Source: an uncultured Pelagibacteraceae bacterium
GTDB taxonomy: Bacteria > Pseudomonadota > Alphaproteobacteria > Pelagibacterales > Pelagibacteraceae
Direction: 5' to 3'
DNA: 43,944 nucleotides
Assembly: GCA_902632665.1 (NCBI GenBank)
Contig: CACPDT010000003.1
Location: 1-43,944, forward strand
The first letter of the stretch is position 1, and the number at the start of each line of letters is the position of its first letter. Below are positions 23,495 through 31,170 of this stretch, in pieces. The notes under the pieces are model-generated. The model saw only the letters and a list, made by a program, of their open reading frames with translations. It did not search any database and was not told the DNA's origin. The position numbers were made by a program, and so were the translations under genes.

Positions 23495-24823
23495 ATGACA
23501 GATATATTTTCTTTAAGTCTTGAGGAATTAGCAAATAAAATTAAAGATGCTCAACTTACCTCTGTCGAAGTTTGTGAAAAATATCTTGAGAGAATAAATA
23601 AGTTTGAAAAAGATGTTAAGGCCTGGGCTCATTTTGATAAAAAAATTTTATTAGAAAAAGCTGCTGAGGCTGATGATCATAGAAGATCCGGAAAGCCGGT
23701 TGGGCTTCTACATGGTGTGCCTATAGCCATCAAAGATATAATTGGAACTGTTGATATGCCAACTGAGTGTGGAACAGTTATTAGAAAAGGTAAATCGTAT
23801 TCCCAAAATGCTGAAATTGTTGACCTGCTTCATGCTTCAGGAGCAATTGTAATGGGAAAAACTGCAACCTCAGAACTTGCCTATTTAGGGCCTCCAGCAA
23901 CTACCAATCCACATGACAAAACTAGAACTCCGGGTGGTTCATCTAGTGGATCTGCAGCGTCTGTGGCTTCTTTTATGGCTCCGGCCTCTATTGGTTCTCA
24001 AACAGGAGGATCTATAATAAGACCTGCATCATATTGTGGTGTTGTTGGTTACAAACCGAGCTATGGTCTTATTTCAAGAAATGGAGTTTTGAGAACATCA
24101 TATAGCTTAGATCAAATTGGTATGTTTGGTCGTAAAGTAGAGGATGTAGCCATGTTGGCAAAAGTGTTGATAAAAAAAGATAAATATGACACTGCAACAA
24201 TTCATTATTCTACCGAAAATATATTATCGGAGATAAAAAAAGGACCTCTTTTTGAACCTAAATTTATTTTTTACAAAACTGATCATTGGAAAATAATTGA
24301 TAAAAAATCTAGAGAGGCTTTCGAATATTTTATAAAATCTTTTAAAAAAAACATTGAAGTTTTTGATACTCCCTCATATTTCAAAGATATTCATAAATAC
24401 CATCAGATTATCCATGAGACAGATTTAGCTAATAATTTTTCTGTATATTATAAAAAATTTAAAAAAAAACTTTCTAAATATATGCAGGATGCTATTTCTA
24501 ATGGAAACAAGTATTCCGCTAAAGAATATGCTGAAGCAATTGATTTTATAAAAAGAAGTTACGAGTCATATGAGGAAGTATTTGAGGATTACCATGGAGT
24601 TTTATCGCCATCCAGTCCAGGTGTTGCACCAAAAGGCTTGAAGAGCACGGGGACTGCTGAATTTAATAAAGTTTGGTCTTATCTTGGTACACCTTGTATT
24701 TCACTGCCTTTACTTGAGGGGGAAAATAATCTACCATTAGGAGTTCAATTAATTGGTAACAAATATGATGATCATAGATTTTTAGGTGTTGCCAAATGGT
24801 TAGAAAAAGAATGTGAGGAATAA
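23495..24823 (+). CDS. Amidase-signature family hydrolase
   Basis: A 442-residue amidase-signature enzyme. The Ser-Ser-Lys triad is visible: Lys in VPIAIKDII near residue 80, and the cis-Ser and nucleophile Ser within GGSSSGSAASVAS and GSQTGGSIIRPASYCG around residues 147-180. These enzymes hydrolyse amides, carbamates or glutamyl-tRNA. As no gatB/gatC lies near, this is a stand-alone amidase and not GatA. Placed 6 bases after dctM, it may act on the imported substrate or its derivative; the substrate is unknown. Confidence 0.9.
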   Translation: MTDIFSLSLEELANKIKDAQLTSVEVCEKYLERINKFEKDVKAWAHFDKKILLEKAAEADDHRRSGKPVGLLHGVPIAIKDIIGTVDMPTECGTVIRKGKSYSQNAEIVDLLHASGAIVMGKTATSELAYLGPPATTNPHDKTRTPGGSSSGSAASVASFMAPASIGSQTGGSIIRPASYCGVVGYKPSYGLISRNGVLRTSYSLDQIGMFGRKVEDVAMLAKVLIKKDKYDTATIHYSTENILSEIKKGPLFEPKFIFYKTDHWKIIDKKSREAFEYFIKSFKKNIEVFDTPSYFKDIHKYHQIIHETDLANNFSVYYKKFKKKLSKYMQDAISNGNKYSAKEYAEAIDFIKRSYESYEEVFEDYHGVLSPSSPGVAPKGLKSTGTAEFNKVWSYLGTPCISLPLLEGENNLPLGVQLIGNKYDDHRFLGVAKWLEKECEE

Positions 24824-24827
24824 TTAG

Positions 24828-25004
24828 ATGAATAAAATTACGACTATAATTGGTTTATCATTTGCAGTTTTCTTTTTAATTGGATTAGCAACTACTTTGA
24901 CTAGATCAATGATGATTGGATTTATAGACGTTATTCCAGTTTATCTATTAATGGGTGCAGCCATCTTTATGATGATATATGAAGCCTTTTTTGATAAAAG
25001 TTAA
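24828..25004 (+). CDS. 58-residue membrane protein, unknown function
   Basis: A short open frame starts 4 bases after the amidase stop at an ATG and ends with TAA at 25002-25004. The product has two clear membrane spans (about residues 6-23 and 29-51), a short middle segment with Thr-Arg-Ser and a charged end (EAFFDKS). It fills the only sizeable gap between amidase and EamA genes, in line with the packing of this genome, which supports its being real. No family is recognised. Confidence 0.6.
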   Translation: MNKITTIIGLSFAVFFLIGLATTLTRSMMIGFIDVIPVYLLMGAAIFMMIYEAFFDKS

Positions 25005-25016
25005 TTTTTTCAAAAA

Positions 25017-25916
25017 TTGAAAAATCTCAATATTTTTCCCCTTTCACTTTTATTTATTCAACCAATTTTTATGGCAAGTAATCTCATTGTGGCCAGAGGA
25101 GGTGTAGAATTTGTGCCACCTATCTCACTAGCTTTTTGGAGATGGACATTGGTTTTTCTTATCTTGTTACCCTTTACTTATCTTACTTTAAAAAAAAATT
25201 TTAAGATTATAAAAAAAGAATATAAAAGATTATTTTTCTTAGGTTCAATGGGATGTGGAGTTTGTGGAGCTTTCCCTTTTTTAGCTGGTGAGACAACCAC
25301 TGTTACTAATATGGGAATAATTTATACATCTTCCCCTGTTTTTATTATTCTGATTTCGTATTTTGTTTTCCATGAGAAAATTAATTTAACAAAAGTTATT
25401 GGATTAATTGCATGTTTAATTGGTGTTTTTGTTATTATAATTAAGGGAAATCTTGATTTACTTATTAATTTAAAATTTACTATTGGAGATTTGTGGATGT
25501 TAGCTGCCGCAATAGGATGGGCATTGTATTCAATTTACTTATTTTATTGGCAATCAAAATTAAAAATTTTTGAAAGATTTACTTTGATCTCATTTTTTGG
25601 TGCTCTTAGTCTACTACCTTTTTATATAAGTGAGGAAATATTTTATAAACAAACTTTTTTTGAAGCAGAATTTTATTTATGGGTTGCCTTTGCGGCTATA
25701 TCACCAGGTATAATTGCTTTTACGTTATATACAATCGCACAAAAAAAATTAGGCGCTTCTTTAACTGGTTTTACACTTTATATCTTTACAATTTATGGTG
25801 CAATTTATGGATATTTTTTATTCGATGAAAAATTTGAAAATTATCATATTGTGGGAACTATTTTGGTATTTTTTGGCATATATTTAGCAAAGAAAAATAA
25901 TGATAAAAAAGTTTAG
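25017..25916 (+). CDS. EamA/DMT-family transporter
   Basis: A 299-residue protein with ten hydrophobic segments arranged as two EamA repeats (about residues 5-140 and 150-292). Typical parts are ASNLIVARGG with PPISLAFWRW at the start, YTSSPVFIILISYFVFHEKI near residue 110 and SPGIIAFTLYTIAQKKLGAS in the second half, followed by LFDEKFENYHIVGTILVF. The family exports amino acids and other metabolites or drugs; the substrate cannot be told. The start is TTG; an upstream in-frame ATG is absent. It overlaps the following hydrolase by 17 bases. Confidence 0.9.
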   Translation: MKNLNIFPLSLLFIQPIFMASNLIVARGGVEFVPPISLAFWRWTLVFLILLPFTYLTLKKNFKIIKKEYKRLFFLGSMGCGVCGAFPFLAGETTTVTNMGIIYTSSPVFIILISYFVFHEKINLTKVIGLIACLIGVFVIIIKGNLDLLINLKFTIGDLWMLAAAIGWALYSIYLFYWQSKLKIFERFTLISFFGALSLLPFYISEEIFYKQTFFEAEFYLWVAFAAISPGIIAFTLYTIAQKKLGASLTGFTLYIFTIYGAIYGYFLFDEKFENYHIVGTILVFFGIYLAKKNNDKKV

Positions 25917-26718
25917 GAACAATTTGTTATTTTTTATTCAACTAATAATTATAGGTTATTTTTTTCTTTTAGTGTTTCTATATTTTTATCAAAGAAATTT
26001 AATGTACCATCCAGATGAAAATAATTATTACAACGATAAACTCTCAGTTAATATTGAAAAGATAAAAGTTCCAACACAAGATGGATTAGATTTACTGGGT
26101 TGGTTTCATGAAAAAGATATAAAAAAATATAAAACAATTTTATATTTTCATGGAAATGCTGGATCTTTAGAAAATAGAATTCATAAGTTAAATCATTTTC
26201 GTGATATGAATGTAAACTTTTTAATTATTGCATGGAGAGGTTTTAGTGGCAATCAAGGAAAACCATCGGAAGCTGGATTGTATAAAGATGGCGAGAGTGC
26301 AATAAAATGGCTTCTTAAAAAAGGTGTGAAAGAACGAAATATAGTTATTTATGGAGAGTCTCTTGGAACTGGAGTTGCAACTCATTTGTCTCAAAATAAA
26401 AAGTTTGCGGGTGTTATTTTAGAAACGCCATTTACATCTATGATTGATGCAGCTAGAAAATTTTATCCATATATACCTGTTGGTCTTTTGCTTAAAGATA
26501 AATTTGAAAATAAAAACAAAATTAAAAATATAAAATCTCCAATTTTGATAATGCATGGTGCAAAAGATCAAATAGTGCCTTTTGAGATGGGTAAAAAGAT
26601 GTTTGAAATAGCTAATGAACCTAAATATTCATATTTTACCAAATATGACAATCATATGATGGAGTATGACGAGAATCTTGTAAAAGCATTAAACTCTTTT
26701 TTAATTAATTTAAATTAA
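25900..26718 (+). CDS. Membrane-anchored alpha/beta hydrolase (BEM46/ABHD17-like)
   Basis: A 272-residue serine hydrolase with an N-terminal membrane anchor (about residues 8-28) followed by LMYHPDENNYY. The fold landmarks are ILYFHGNAGSLENRI (oxyanion), the nucleophile elbow VIYGESLGTGVA near residue 150, the acid in MHGAKDQIVPFEMG and the His in YDNHMMEY near 249, so the triad is complete. The substrate is unknown; related proteins are esterases or thioesterases. The 17-base overlap with the EamA gene suggests co-translation. Confidence 0.88.
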   Translation: MIKKFRNNLLFFIQLIIIGYFFLLVFLYFYQRNLMYHPDENNYYNDKLSVNIEKIKVPTQDGLDLLGWFHEKDIKKYKTILYFHGNAGSLENRIHKLNHFRDMNVNFLIIAWRGFSGNQGKPSEAGLYKDGESAIKWLLKKGVKERNIVIYGESLGTGVATHLSQNKKFAGVILETPFTSMIDAARKFYPYIPVGLLLKDKFENKNKIKNIKSPILIMHGAKDQIVPFEMGKKMFEIANEPKYSYFTKYDNHMMEYDENLVKALNSFLINLN

Positions 26719-26767
26719 GCCATATTCTAAACAAACATTTTTCAAGATCTAAGTTTACGCTTTAAGG

Positions 26768-27331
26768 GTGAGAAATTTTTTTTTAATCATAATTTTATTC
26801 GTAACTTTAAAAAGTTTTGCTTTTTCAAAAGATAATTCATTTTATCCTGACGATTTATTTCACATAGATCATATGGATTCACATAATAAAAAATTTGCGC
26901 TATATTTTAAGGGGCGAGAGAAATCGATTTTAGCTAGAGGTGAAGAAAGTAATTATATAAATGATTATCCAAAAGATCTTTATATCTACAATTATTCCAC
27001 AAAGTCTTCTTCACCTTTGATCTCTTATGATTGGTTTCCCTCTCAAGCCAAGTTCCACTTAGAGGAATATGATTTTCCAGTGTTTCCAGACGATTTTGCT
27101 TATTATCTTTTAAAAGATGATAAAACACTGGTGATGATTAGTGCAGTTAAAAGTTTAAATGCAAACTTTAAATATGATATTTTTAATAAGAAACTTGAAC
27201 TTTACCCTACAACAGGAAAATTTGATTTTATTATTTCGTCTTTTTCTAAGGATTGTGGTCATTATAAATTTAAAGATAATTACAAGTGTAGTATTTATAA
27301 ACCTTTAATCTCGAGTAATTTAATCAACTAA
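26768..27331 (+). CDS. Small secreted protein, unknown function
   Basis: A 187-residue product starting at GTG (26768), with a signal peptide (MRNFFLIIILFVTLKSFAFS, cleavage near residue 20). The mature part is rich in Asp, Tyr and Phe (FYPDDLFHIDHMDSH), with two cysteines near the C-terminus (KDCGHYKFKDNYKCS) that could form a disulfide. No ATG precedes the GTG in frame. I do not recognise the family. Its 3' end overlaps the convergent ftsY by 8 bases. Confidence 0.65.
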   Translation: MRNFFLIIILFVTLKSFAFSKDNSFYPDDLFHIDHMDSHNKKFALYFKGREKSILARGEESNYINDYPKDLYIYNYSTKSSSPLISYDWFPSQAKFHLEEYDFPVFPDDFAYYLLKDDKTLVMISAVKSLNANFKYDIFNKKLELYPTTGKFDFIISSFSKDCGHYKFKDNYKCSIYKPLISSNLIN

Positions 27332-28241
27332 TTTGTGTAAAAGCCTCAGCAAATTTTTCTGCATTGAATAATTGTAAGTCATCTTCTTTTTCACCCAAGC
27401 CTAAAGCAATAATAGGTAGTTGATATTTTTTTGCTATCGCCAGTAGAATACCGCCTTTGGCAGTTCCATCTAATTTGGTCATGATTAAACCAGTCAATGG
27501 AATAATTTTGTTAAATTCTTCCACTTGATTAATTACATTCTGTCCTGATGTGGCGTCTAAAACTAAAATAATGTTGTGAGGGGCATTCTGGTCAATTTTT
27601 TTTGTTACATTGGCTATCTTTTTATATTCCTCCATTAAATTTTTTTTATTTTGTAGTCTTCCAGCAGTATCGATTAATACTTGATGAAAATTATTTTTGA
27701 TTGCTTCTTCAACTGCTTTATATGCAACTGATGCTGGATCAGAACCTTGAGACGATTTCGTTATTTTAACGTCAATTTTATTTGCCCAATTTTCTAATTG
27801 TTCAATAGCTGCTGCTCGAAAAGTATCAGAAGCGGCAAACATAACTTTGTTTCCATTAGTTTTTAAAATTTTACCTATTTTACCAATAGTTGTTGTTTTG
27901 CCAACTCCATTTACTCCTGAGATTAATGTTGCATTGAGTTTATCTTTTTTTTCAAAAAAAGAATTATTCTCTAAAGGCTTCATTAGATTAATAATATATT
28001 CTTTTAAAATAAGATTTATTTCGGTTGATAAATCTTTATTTGGATCGATTTTTTTACTTGAAATGATCTCCTTGATCTCAGACGCAGCCTCAACACCTAC
28101 ATCTGACTCAATTAAAAACTCTTCAATTTTATTTAAATTTTTATCGTCAATCTCTTTTTTTATTATTATTTCTTTTAGTCCAGATGTCAGTGCGGATGCA
28201 CTTTTTTTAAAGCCTATCTTAAATTTATCAAAAATTCCCAT
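27324..28241 (-). CDS. ftsY: Signal recognition particle receptor FtsY
   Basis: A 305-residue SRP-GTPase. The N domain is followed by the G domain with SGVNGVGKTTTIGKIG (G1, near residue 110), DTFRAAAIEQL (G2), DTAGRLQNK (G3), TKLDGTAKGG (G4) and GLGEKEDDL (G5 region). The acidic A domain of enteric FtsY is absent, the compact form common in alphaproteobacteria. It docks the SRP-ribosome complex at the membrane. Its start overlaps the dapF stop by one base (TAATG on the minus strand). Its partner ffh is transcribed divergently from the other side of dapF. Confidence 0.96.
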   Translation of the reverse strand: MGIFDKFKIGFKKSASALTSGLKEIIIKKEIDDKNLNKIEEFLIESDVGVEAASEIKEIISSKKIDPNKDLSTEINLILKEYIINLMKPLENNSFFEKKDKLNATLISGVNGVGKTTTIGKIGKILKTNGNKVMFAASDTFRAAAIEQLENWANKIDVKITKSSQGSDPASVAYKAVEEAIKNNFHQVLIDTAGRLQNKKNLMEEYKKIANVTKKIDQNAPHNIILVLDATSGQNVINQVEEFNKIIPLTGLIMTKLDGTAKGGILLAIAKKYQLPIIALGLGEKEDDLQLFNAEKFAEAFTQIS

Positions 28242-29065
28242 TATAGTTTAAACTCAATTTCTTTTATTTCTGAAACGGGTCCTTTCATGTGGATTGAATT
28301 TTTATCATCTATAAGGATTGATAATTTACCTGTTTGAAATTCTATGTCTGTTTTATTTTCAGTAAGATCATTTAATTTACCAGCAAATGCTGTTGCACAT
28401 GCAGCTGTTCCACATGCTTTAGTCAGCCCCGCTCCTCTCTCCCATACCTTCACTCTAATTAAATCCTTATTAATTATTGTAGCAATTGTAACATTACATT
28501 TTTCTGGAAAAATTTTATGATTTTCAATTTCGGGTCCAATTTTTTCAATATTAAAATTTTCAATTTCATTTACAAAAAAAACAATATGTGGATTTCCAAC
28601 ATTAACAGCTGTGCCGCCTGAATGCTCTTTGTTATTTAAATCAATAATCTTAATATTTAAATTTTTTGTATCTAGTTTTTCAGATAAAGGAATTTCGTTC
28701 CATTGTAATTTAGCTTTACCAATTTCAGTTGTAACAATATTTTTATCTAATATTTTTGACTCTAAATTTCCATTTGAAGTTGATAAAATGATCTTTTCAG
28801 ATTTTGTCTCCTCAGAGATTAATTTTGCAACACATCTAGTACCATTTCCGCACGCACCAGACTCTCCTCCATCAGAATTAAAAAATTTTAAATTTGCATG
28901 ACTTGATTTGCTAGACTCAATAAATATTAATTGATCACAGCCAATAAAATTTCTATCACAAATTTTTATGATTTGATCTTTAGTAAAATTGGTAATCTTT
29001 TGTCTATTATCAATTATTACAAAATCATTACCTAATCCATCCATTTTAAAAGCCTGTATATCCAT
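28241..29065 (-). CDS. dapF: Diaminopimelate epimerase
   Basis: Converts LL- to meso-diaminopimelate for lysine and peptidoglycan. The two catalytic cysteines are in SGACGNGTRC near residue 73 and KACGTAACATA near 218. The N-terminus MDGLGNDFVIID and NVGNPHIVFFV near 156 are family blocks. The length of 274 is standard. It forms a coupled pair with ftsY and is separated from ffh by a 161-base divergent region containing a structured RNA candidate. Confidence 0.97.
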   Translation of the reverse strand: MDIQAFKMDGLGNDFVIIDNRQKITNFTKDQIIKICDRNFIGCDQLIFIESSKSSHANLKFFNSDGGESGACGNGTRCVAKLISEETKSEKIILSTSNGNLESKILDKNIVTTEIGKAKLQWNEIPLSEKLDTKNLNIKIIDLNNKEHSGGTAVNVGNPHIVFFVNEIENFNIEKIGPEIENHKIFPEKCNVTIATIINKDLIRVKVWERGAGLTKACGTAACATAFAGKLNDLTENKTDIEFQTGKLSILIDDKNSIHMKGPVSEIKEIEFKL

Positions 29066-29087
29066 ATATAGTTATTTAACTTATTTA

Positions 29088-29113
29088 TTGACTTTTTGAA
29101 CCTCTATTATAGT
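29088..29113 (+). promoter_or_regulatory. Possible promoter for the ffh leader
   Basis: TATAGT (29108-29113), overlapping TATTAT (29105-29110), is a good -10 candidate. It would start transcription near 29119-29121, which is exactly where the first helix of the leader RNA begins. The -35 match TTGACT (29088-29093) sits 14 bases away, shorter than usual, so assignment of the -35 is weak. Confidence 0.35.
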
Positions 29114-29115
29114 TT

Positions 29116-29216
29116 GTGGCAGTTTCCGCAAAAACGTTAAATTTGCGGTGTCTTTGGAAACAAAGAGATCGACACTAGTCAGCGAGGGTTCGCCCACTAG
29201 TGCGGTTACTGCTGTG
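29116..29216 (+). ncRNA. Candidate structured RNA: ffh 5' leader or free-standing small RNA
   Basis: Nested helices can be drawn on the plus strand. P1 is GCAGT 29119-29123 with ACTGC 29208-29212. P2 is CCGCAAA 29126-29132 with TTTGCGG 29142-29148. P3 is TGTC 29149-29152 with GACA 29171-29174, enclosing TTTG-GAAA-CAAA. P4 is CTAGT 29175-29179 with ACTAG 29196-29200, enclosing GGG-TTCG-CCC. GNRA and UUCG tetraloops on this strand indicate its direction. CCGCA (29126-29130) can instead pair with TGCGG (29201-29205), lengthening P1, so two states are possible. It is not a tRNA and lacks the canonical SRP RNA core. It ends just before the ffh ATG at 29227. Confidence 0.55.
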
Positions 29217-29226
29217 TGAAATAAAT

Positions 29227-30585
29227 ATGTTTGAAAATTTGACAAATAAATTTGAGGAAGTTTTTTCCTCTCTGAAAAAAGCCCCTTCGCTTGATGAGAG
29301 CCAAGTTGATGAAGGCCTTAGAGCTATTAGACAAGCCTTACTAGAGGCTGATGTATCACTTGAGGTTGCAAAAGAATTTATTGAAAAAGTTAAACCTAAA
29401 GCTTTAGGGCAAGAAATTATCAGGTCTACATCTCCTGGTGATATGGTTGTGAAAATCGTTTATGACGAATTAGTTAATTTATTAGGTGAAAAAAACATTG
29501 ATGTAAATTTAAATGCCGTTCCTCCCGTGCCAATGATGTTAGTTGGTCTACAAGGTTCAGGTAAAACTACCACTACTGCTAAGCTTGCAAGATATTTAGA
29601 AAATGCAAAGAAAAAGAAGGTAATGATGGTCAGCTTAGATATTTATAGACCAGCTGCACAAGAACAATTGAAATCTTTAGGTGAGCAAAATAATATCTTA
29701 ACTTTACCGATTATAGAAGGTCAACAACCAGCAGATATTTGTCAGAGGGCGATAAGTGCTGCAAATTTAAATGGTGCCGACATTATCTTATTTGATACAG
29801 CTGGTAGAACACAAATAGATCTTCAAATGATGAGTGAAATAAAGCAGATTGAAAATATAATCAATCCTGCTGAAACTTTTTTAGTTGCAGACTCCTTAAC
29901 CGGTCAAGTAGCAGCATCGGTTGCAAAAGAATTTAGAAATACTGTAGGTTTATCAGGAATTATTTTAACAAGAGCTGATGGTGATGCCAGAGGTGGGGCC
30001 GCGGTAAGTATGAAATTTGTATCAGAGGTTCCAATAAAGTTTTTAGGGGTAGGAGAAAAGATTGAAAATTTTGAGGTGTTTCATCCTGATAGGATTGCAA
30101 ATCGAATTCTTGGAATGGGAGATATTGTATCTTTAGTTGAAAAAGCAGCACAGGATTTAGGTGAAGAAAATATAAAAAAAACAGAAGAGAATTTAAAAAA
30201 GGGACAATTCTCAATGCAAGATTATTTAACACAATTAAGACAGATGAAAAAAATGGGTGGAATAGAAGGCATTATGTCTTTTATGCCTGGGATTTCTAAA
30301 GTGAAATCACAAATGGATGCTGCGGGTATTGATGAGAGTGTTATCACAAAGAACGAGGCTATAATTTTATCGATGACAAAAAAAGAAAGAGAGAACCCAA
30401 AAATAATTGATGGTTCTAGAAAAAAAAGAATTGCTAATGGTTCTGGAACTGATCCAGCCACTATCAATAAATTGTTAAAACAATTTAAAATGATGTCTGA
30501 AATGATGAAAAAGATGTCTAAAGGAAATCTGAAAGGTATGTCTGATAAAGGAATACCTCCAGAACTATTTAATCAATTAAAATAA
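29227..30585 (+). CDS. ffh: Signal recognition particle protein Ffh
   Basis: A 452-residue SRP54 homologue. N domain, then G domain with GLQGSGKTTTTAKLARYL near residue 105, DIYRPAAQEQL, DTAGRTQID and TRADGDARGG, then the methionine-rich M domain (from about residue 315) that binds SRP RNA and signal peptides. It targets nascent membrane proteins together with FtsY. An in-frame GTG at 29200 would add nine residues but lies inside the leader helix P4, and the ATG gives the usual MFENLTNKF start. rpsP follows after 13 bases with a good AGGAGAG site. Confidence 0.97.
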   Translation: MFENLTNKFEEVFSSLKKAPSLDESQVDEGLRAIRQALLEADVSLEVAKEFIEKVKPKALGQEIIRSTSPGDMVVKIVYDELVNLLGEKNIDVNLNAVPPVPMMLVGLQGSGKTTTTAKLARYLENAKKKKVMMVSLDIYRPAAQEQLKSLGEQNNILTLPIIEGQQPADICQRAISAANLNGADIILFDTAGRTQIDLQMMSEIKQIENIINPAETFLVADSLTGQVAASVAKEFRNTVGLSGIILTRADGDARGGAAVSMKFVSEVPIKFLGVGEKIENFEVFHPDRIANRILGMGDIVSLVEKAAQDLGEENIKKTEENLKKGQFSMQDYLTQLRQMKKMGGIEGIMSFMPGISKVKSQMDAAGIDESVITKNEAIILSMTKKERENPKIIDGSRKKRIANGSGTDPATINKLLKQFKMMSEMMKKMSKGNLKGMSDKGIPPELFNQLK

Positions 30586-30598
30586 AAAAGGAGAGTAA

Positions 30599-31156
30599 AT
30601 GTTAAAACTTAGATTATCAAGAGGTGGAACGAAGAAGAGACCAGTCTACAAAGTTGTTGTAGCTGATAGTCGTTTTGCAAGAGATGGACGTTTCATAGAA
30701 AAAGTTGGTTTTTTTAATCCCCTACTACCTAAAGAAAAAAAAGAAAGAATAGGATTAGAGGCTGAAAGAATTAAATATTGGTTAGGCCAAGGTGCACAAC
30801 CGACAACAAGAGTTGCAAGAATCTTGGGTGAAAATGAGTTAATGCCAATGCCTGCTAATGGTAATAATCCTCAAAAGGCTATTCCAAAAAAAGATAGAAA
30901 AAAAGAAGGGTCTGAAGATGCTAAAAAGGAAGATGTTGCAAAAGTAGACGCGGCACCGGCAGATGGAGCAAAAAAAGAAGAAGCTCCAAAAGTAGAAGCT
31001 AAAAAGGAAGAAGCTCCAACGGCAGAAGCTTCAAAAGCAGAAGCTCCAAAAGCAGAAGCTAAAAAGGGAGAAGCTCCAACGGCAGAAGCTCCAACGGCAG
31101 AAGCTTCAAAAGCAGAAGCTAAAAAGGAAGAAGCTCCAAAAGAGGAGAAAAAGTAA
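30599..31156 (+). CDS. rpsP: 30S ribosomal protein S16 with long low-complexity C-terminal tail
   Basis: The first 80 or so residues are a standard S16 (LKLRLSRGGTKKRPVYKVVV, DGRFIEKVGFFNPLLP, LGQGAQPTTRVARIL). From about residue 95 to 185 the protein continues in a Lys/Glu/Ala/Pro repeat built of KKEEAP, AEAP and AEAS blocks, twice the usual S16 length. The tail is probably disordered and exposed; its role is unknown. An AGGAGAG site precedes the ATG. The usual order rpsP-rimM-trmD-rplS is kept except that rimM is missing between this gene and trmD. Confidence 0.96.
   Translation: MLKLRLSRGGTKKRPVYKVVVADSRFARDGRFIEKVGFFNPLLPKEKKERIGLEAERIKYWLGQGAQPTTRVARILGENELMPMPANGNNPQKAIPKKDRKKEGSEDAKKEDVAKVDAAPADGAKKEEAPKVEAKKEEAPTAEASKAEAPKAEAKKGEAPTAEAPTAEASKAEAKKEEAPKEEKK
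30968..31150 (+). repeat. Imperfect tandem repeats encoding the S16 tail
   Basis: Repeated DNA blocks of about 12-24 bases, such as AAAGCAGAAGCT, CCAACGGCAGAAGCT and AAAAAGGAAGAAGCTCC, recur across this stretch in frame with rpsP. Near-identical copies at the DNA level, including the uncommon GCTTC and CGG contexts, point to recent slippage or unequal exchange, so length may vary between strains. Confidence 0.8.
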
Positions 31157-31170
31157 TTTAAGGTTTACTT

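Noticed and set aside
14313..24823. The hydroxy-acid/TRAP cluster as a horizontally acquired island.
   Set aside because: Codon use and AT content look like the flanking genes, and no integrase, tRNA border or repeat is visible; it looks like native core genome.
23495..24823. The amidase as GatA of the glutamyl-tRNA amidotransferase.
   Set aside because: It is shorter than typical GatA, lacks neighbouring gatC/gatB and follows transporter genes, so a stand-alone amidase is the better reading.
27847..28251. A 134-codon plus-strand frame opposite ftsY.
   Set aside because: It covers the GTPase core of ftsY on the other strand; the long frame follows from low stop frequency opposite biased codons.
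29116..29216. The ffh leader as a tRNA or as the SRP (4.5S) RNA gene.
   Set aside because: No seven-base acceptor stem, anticodon arm or TTCGAATC-type T-arm can be drawn. The conserved SRP domain IV core (GGTCAGG-like strand with GGAA loop and AGCAGCC) is absent; the loop here is GAAA on a different stem.
29200..29226. GTG at 29200 as the ffh start.
   Set aside because: It sits within a leader helix, adds nine residues not seen in Ffh proteins, and the ATG at 29227 gives the normal MFENL start.
30968..31150. The repeats at the end of rpsP as a CRISPR array or intergenic satellite.
   Set aside because: Units are short, have no unique spacers and keep the rpsP reading frame, so they are coding low-complexity sequence.
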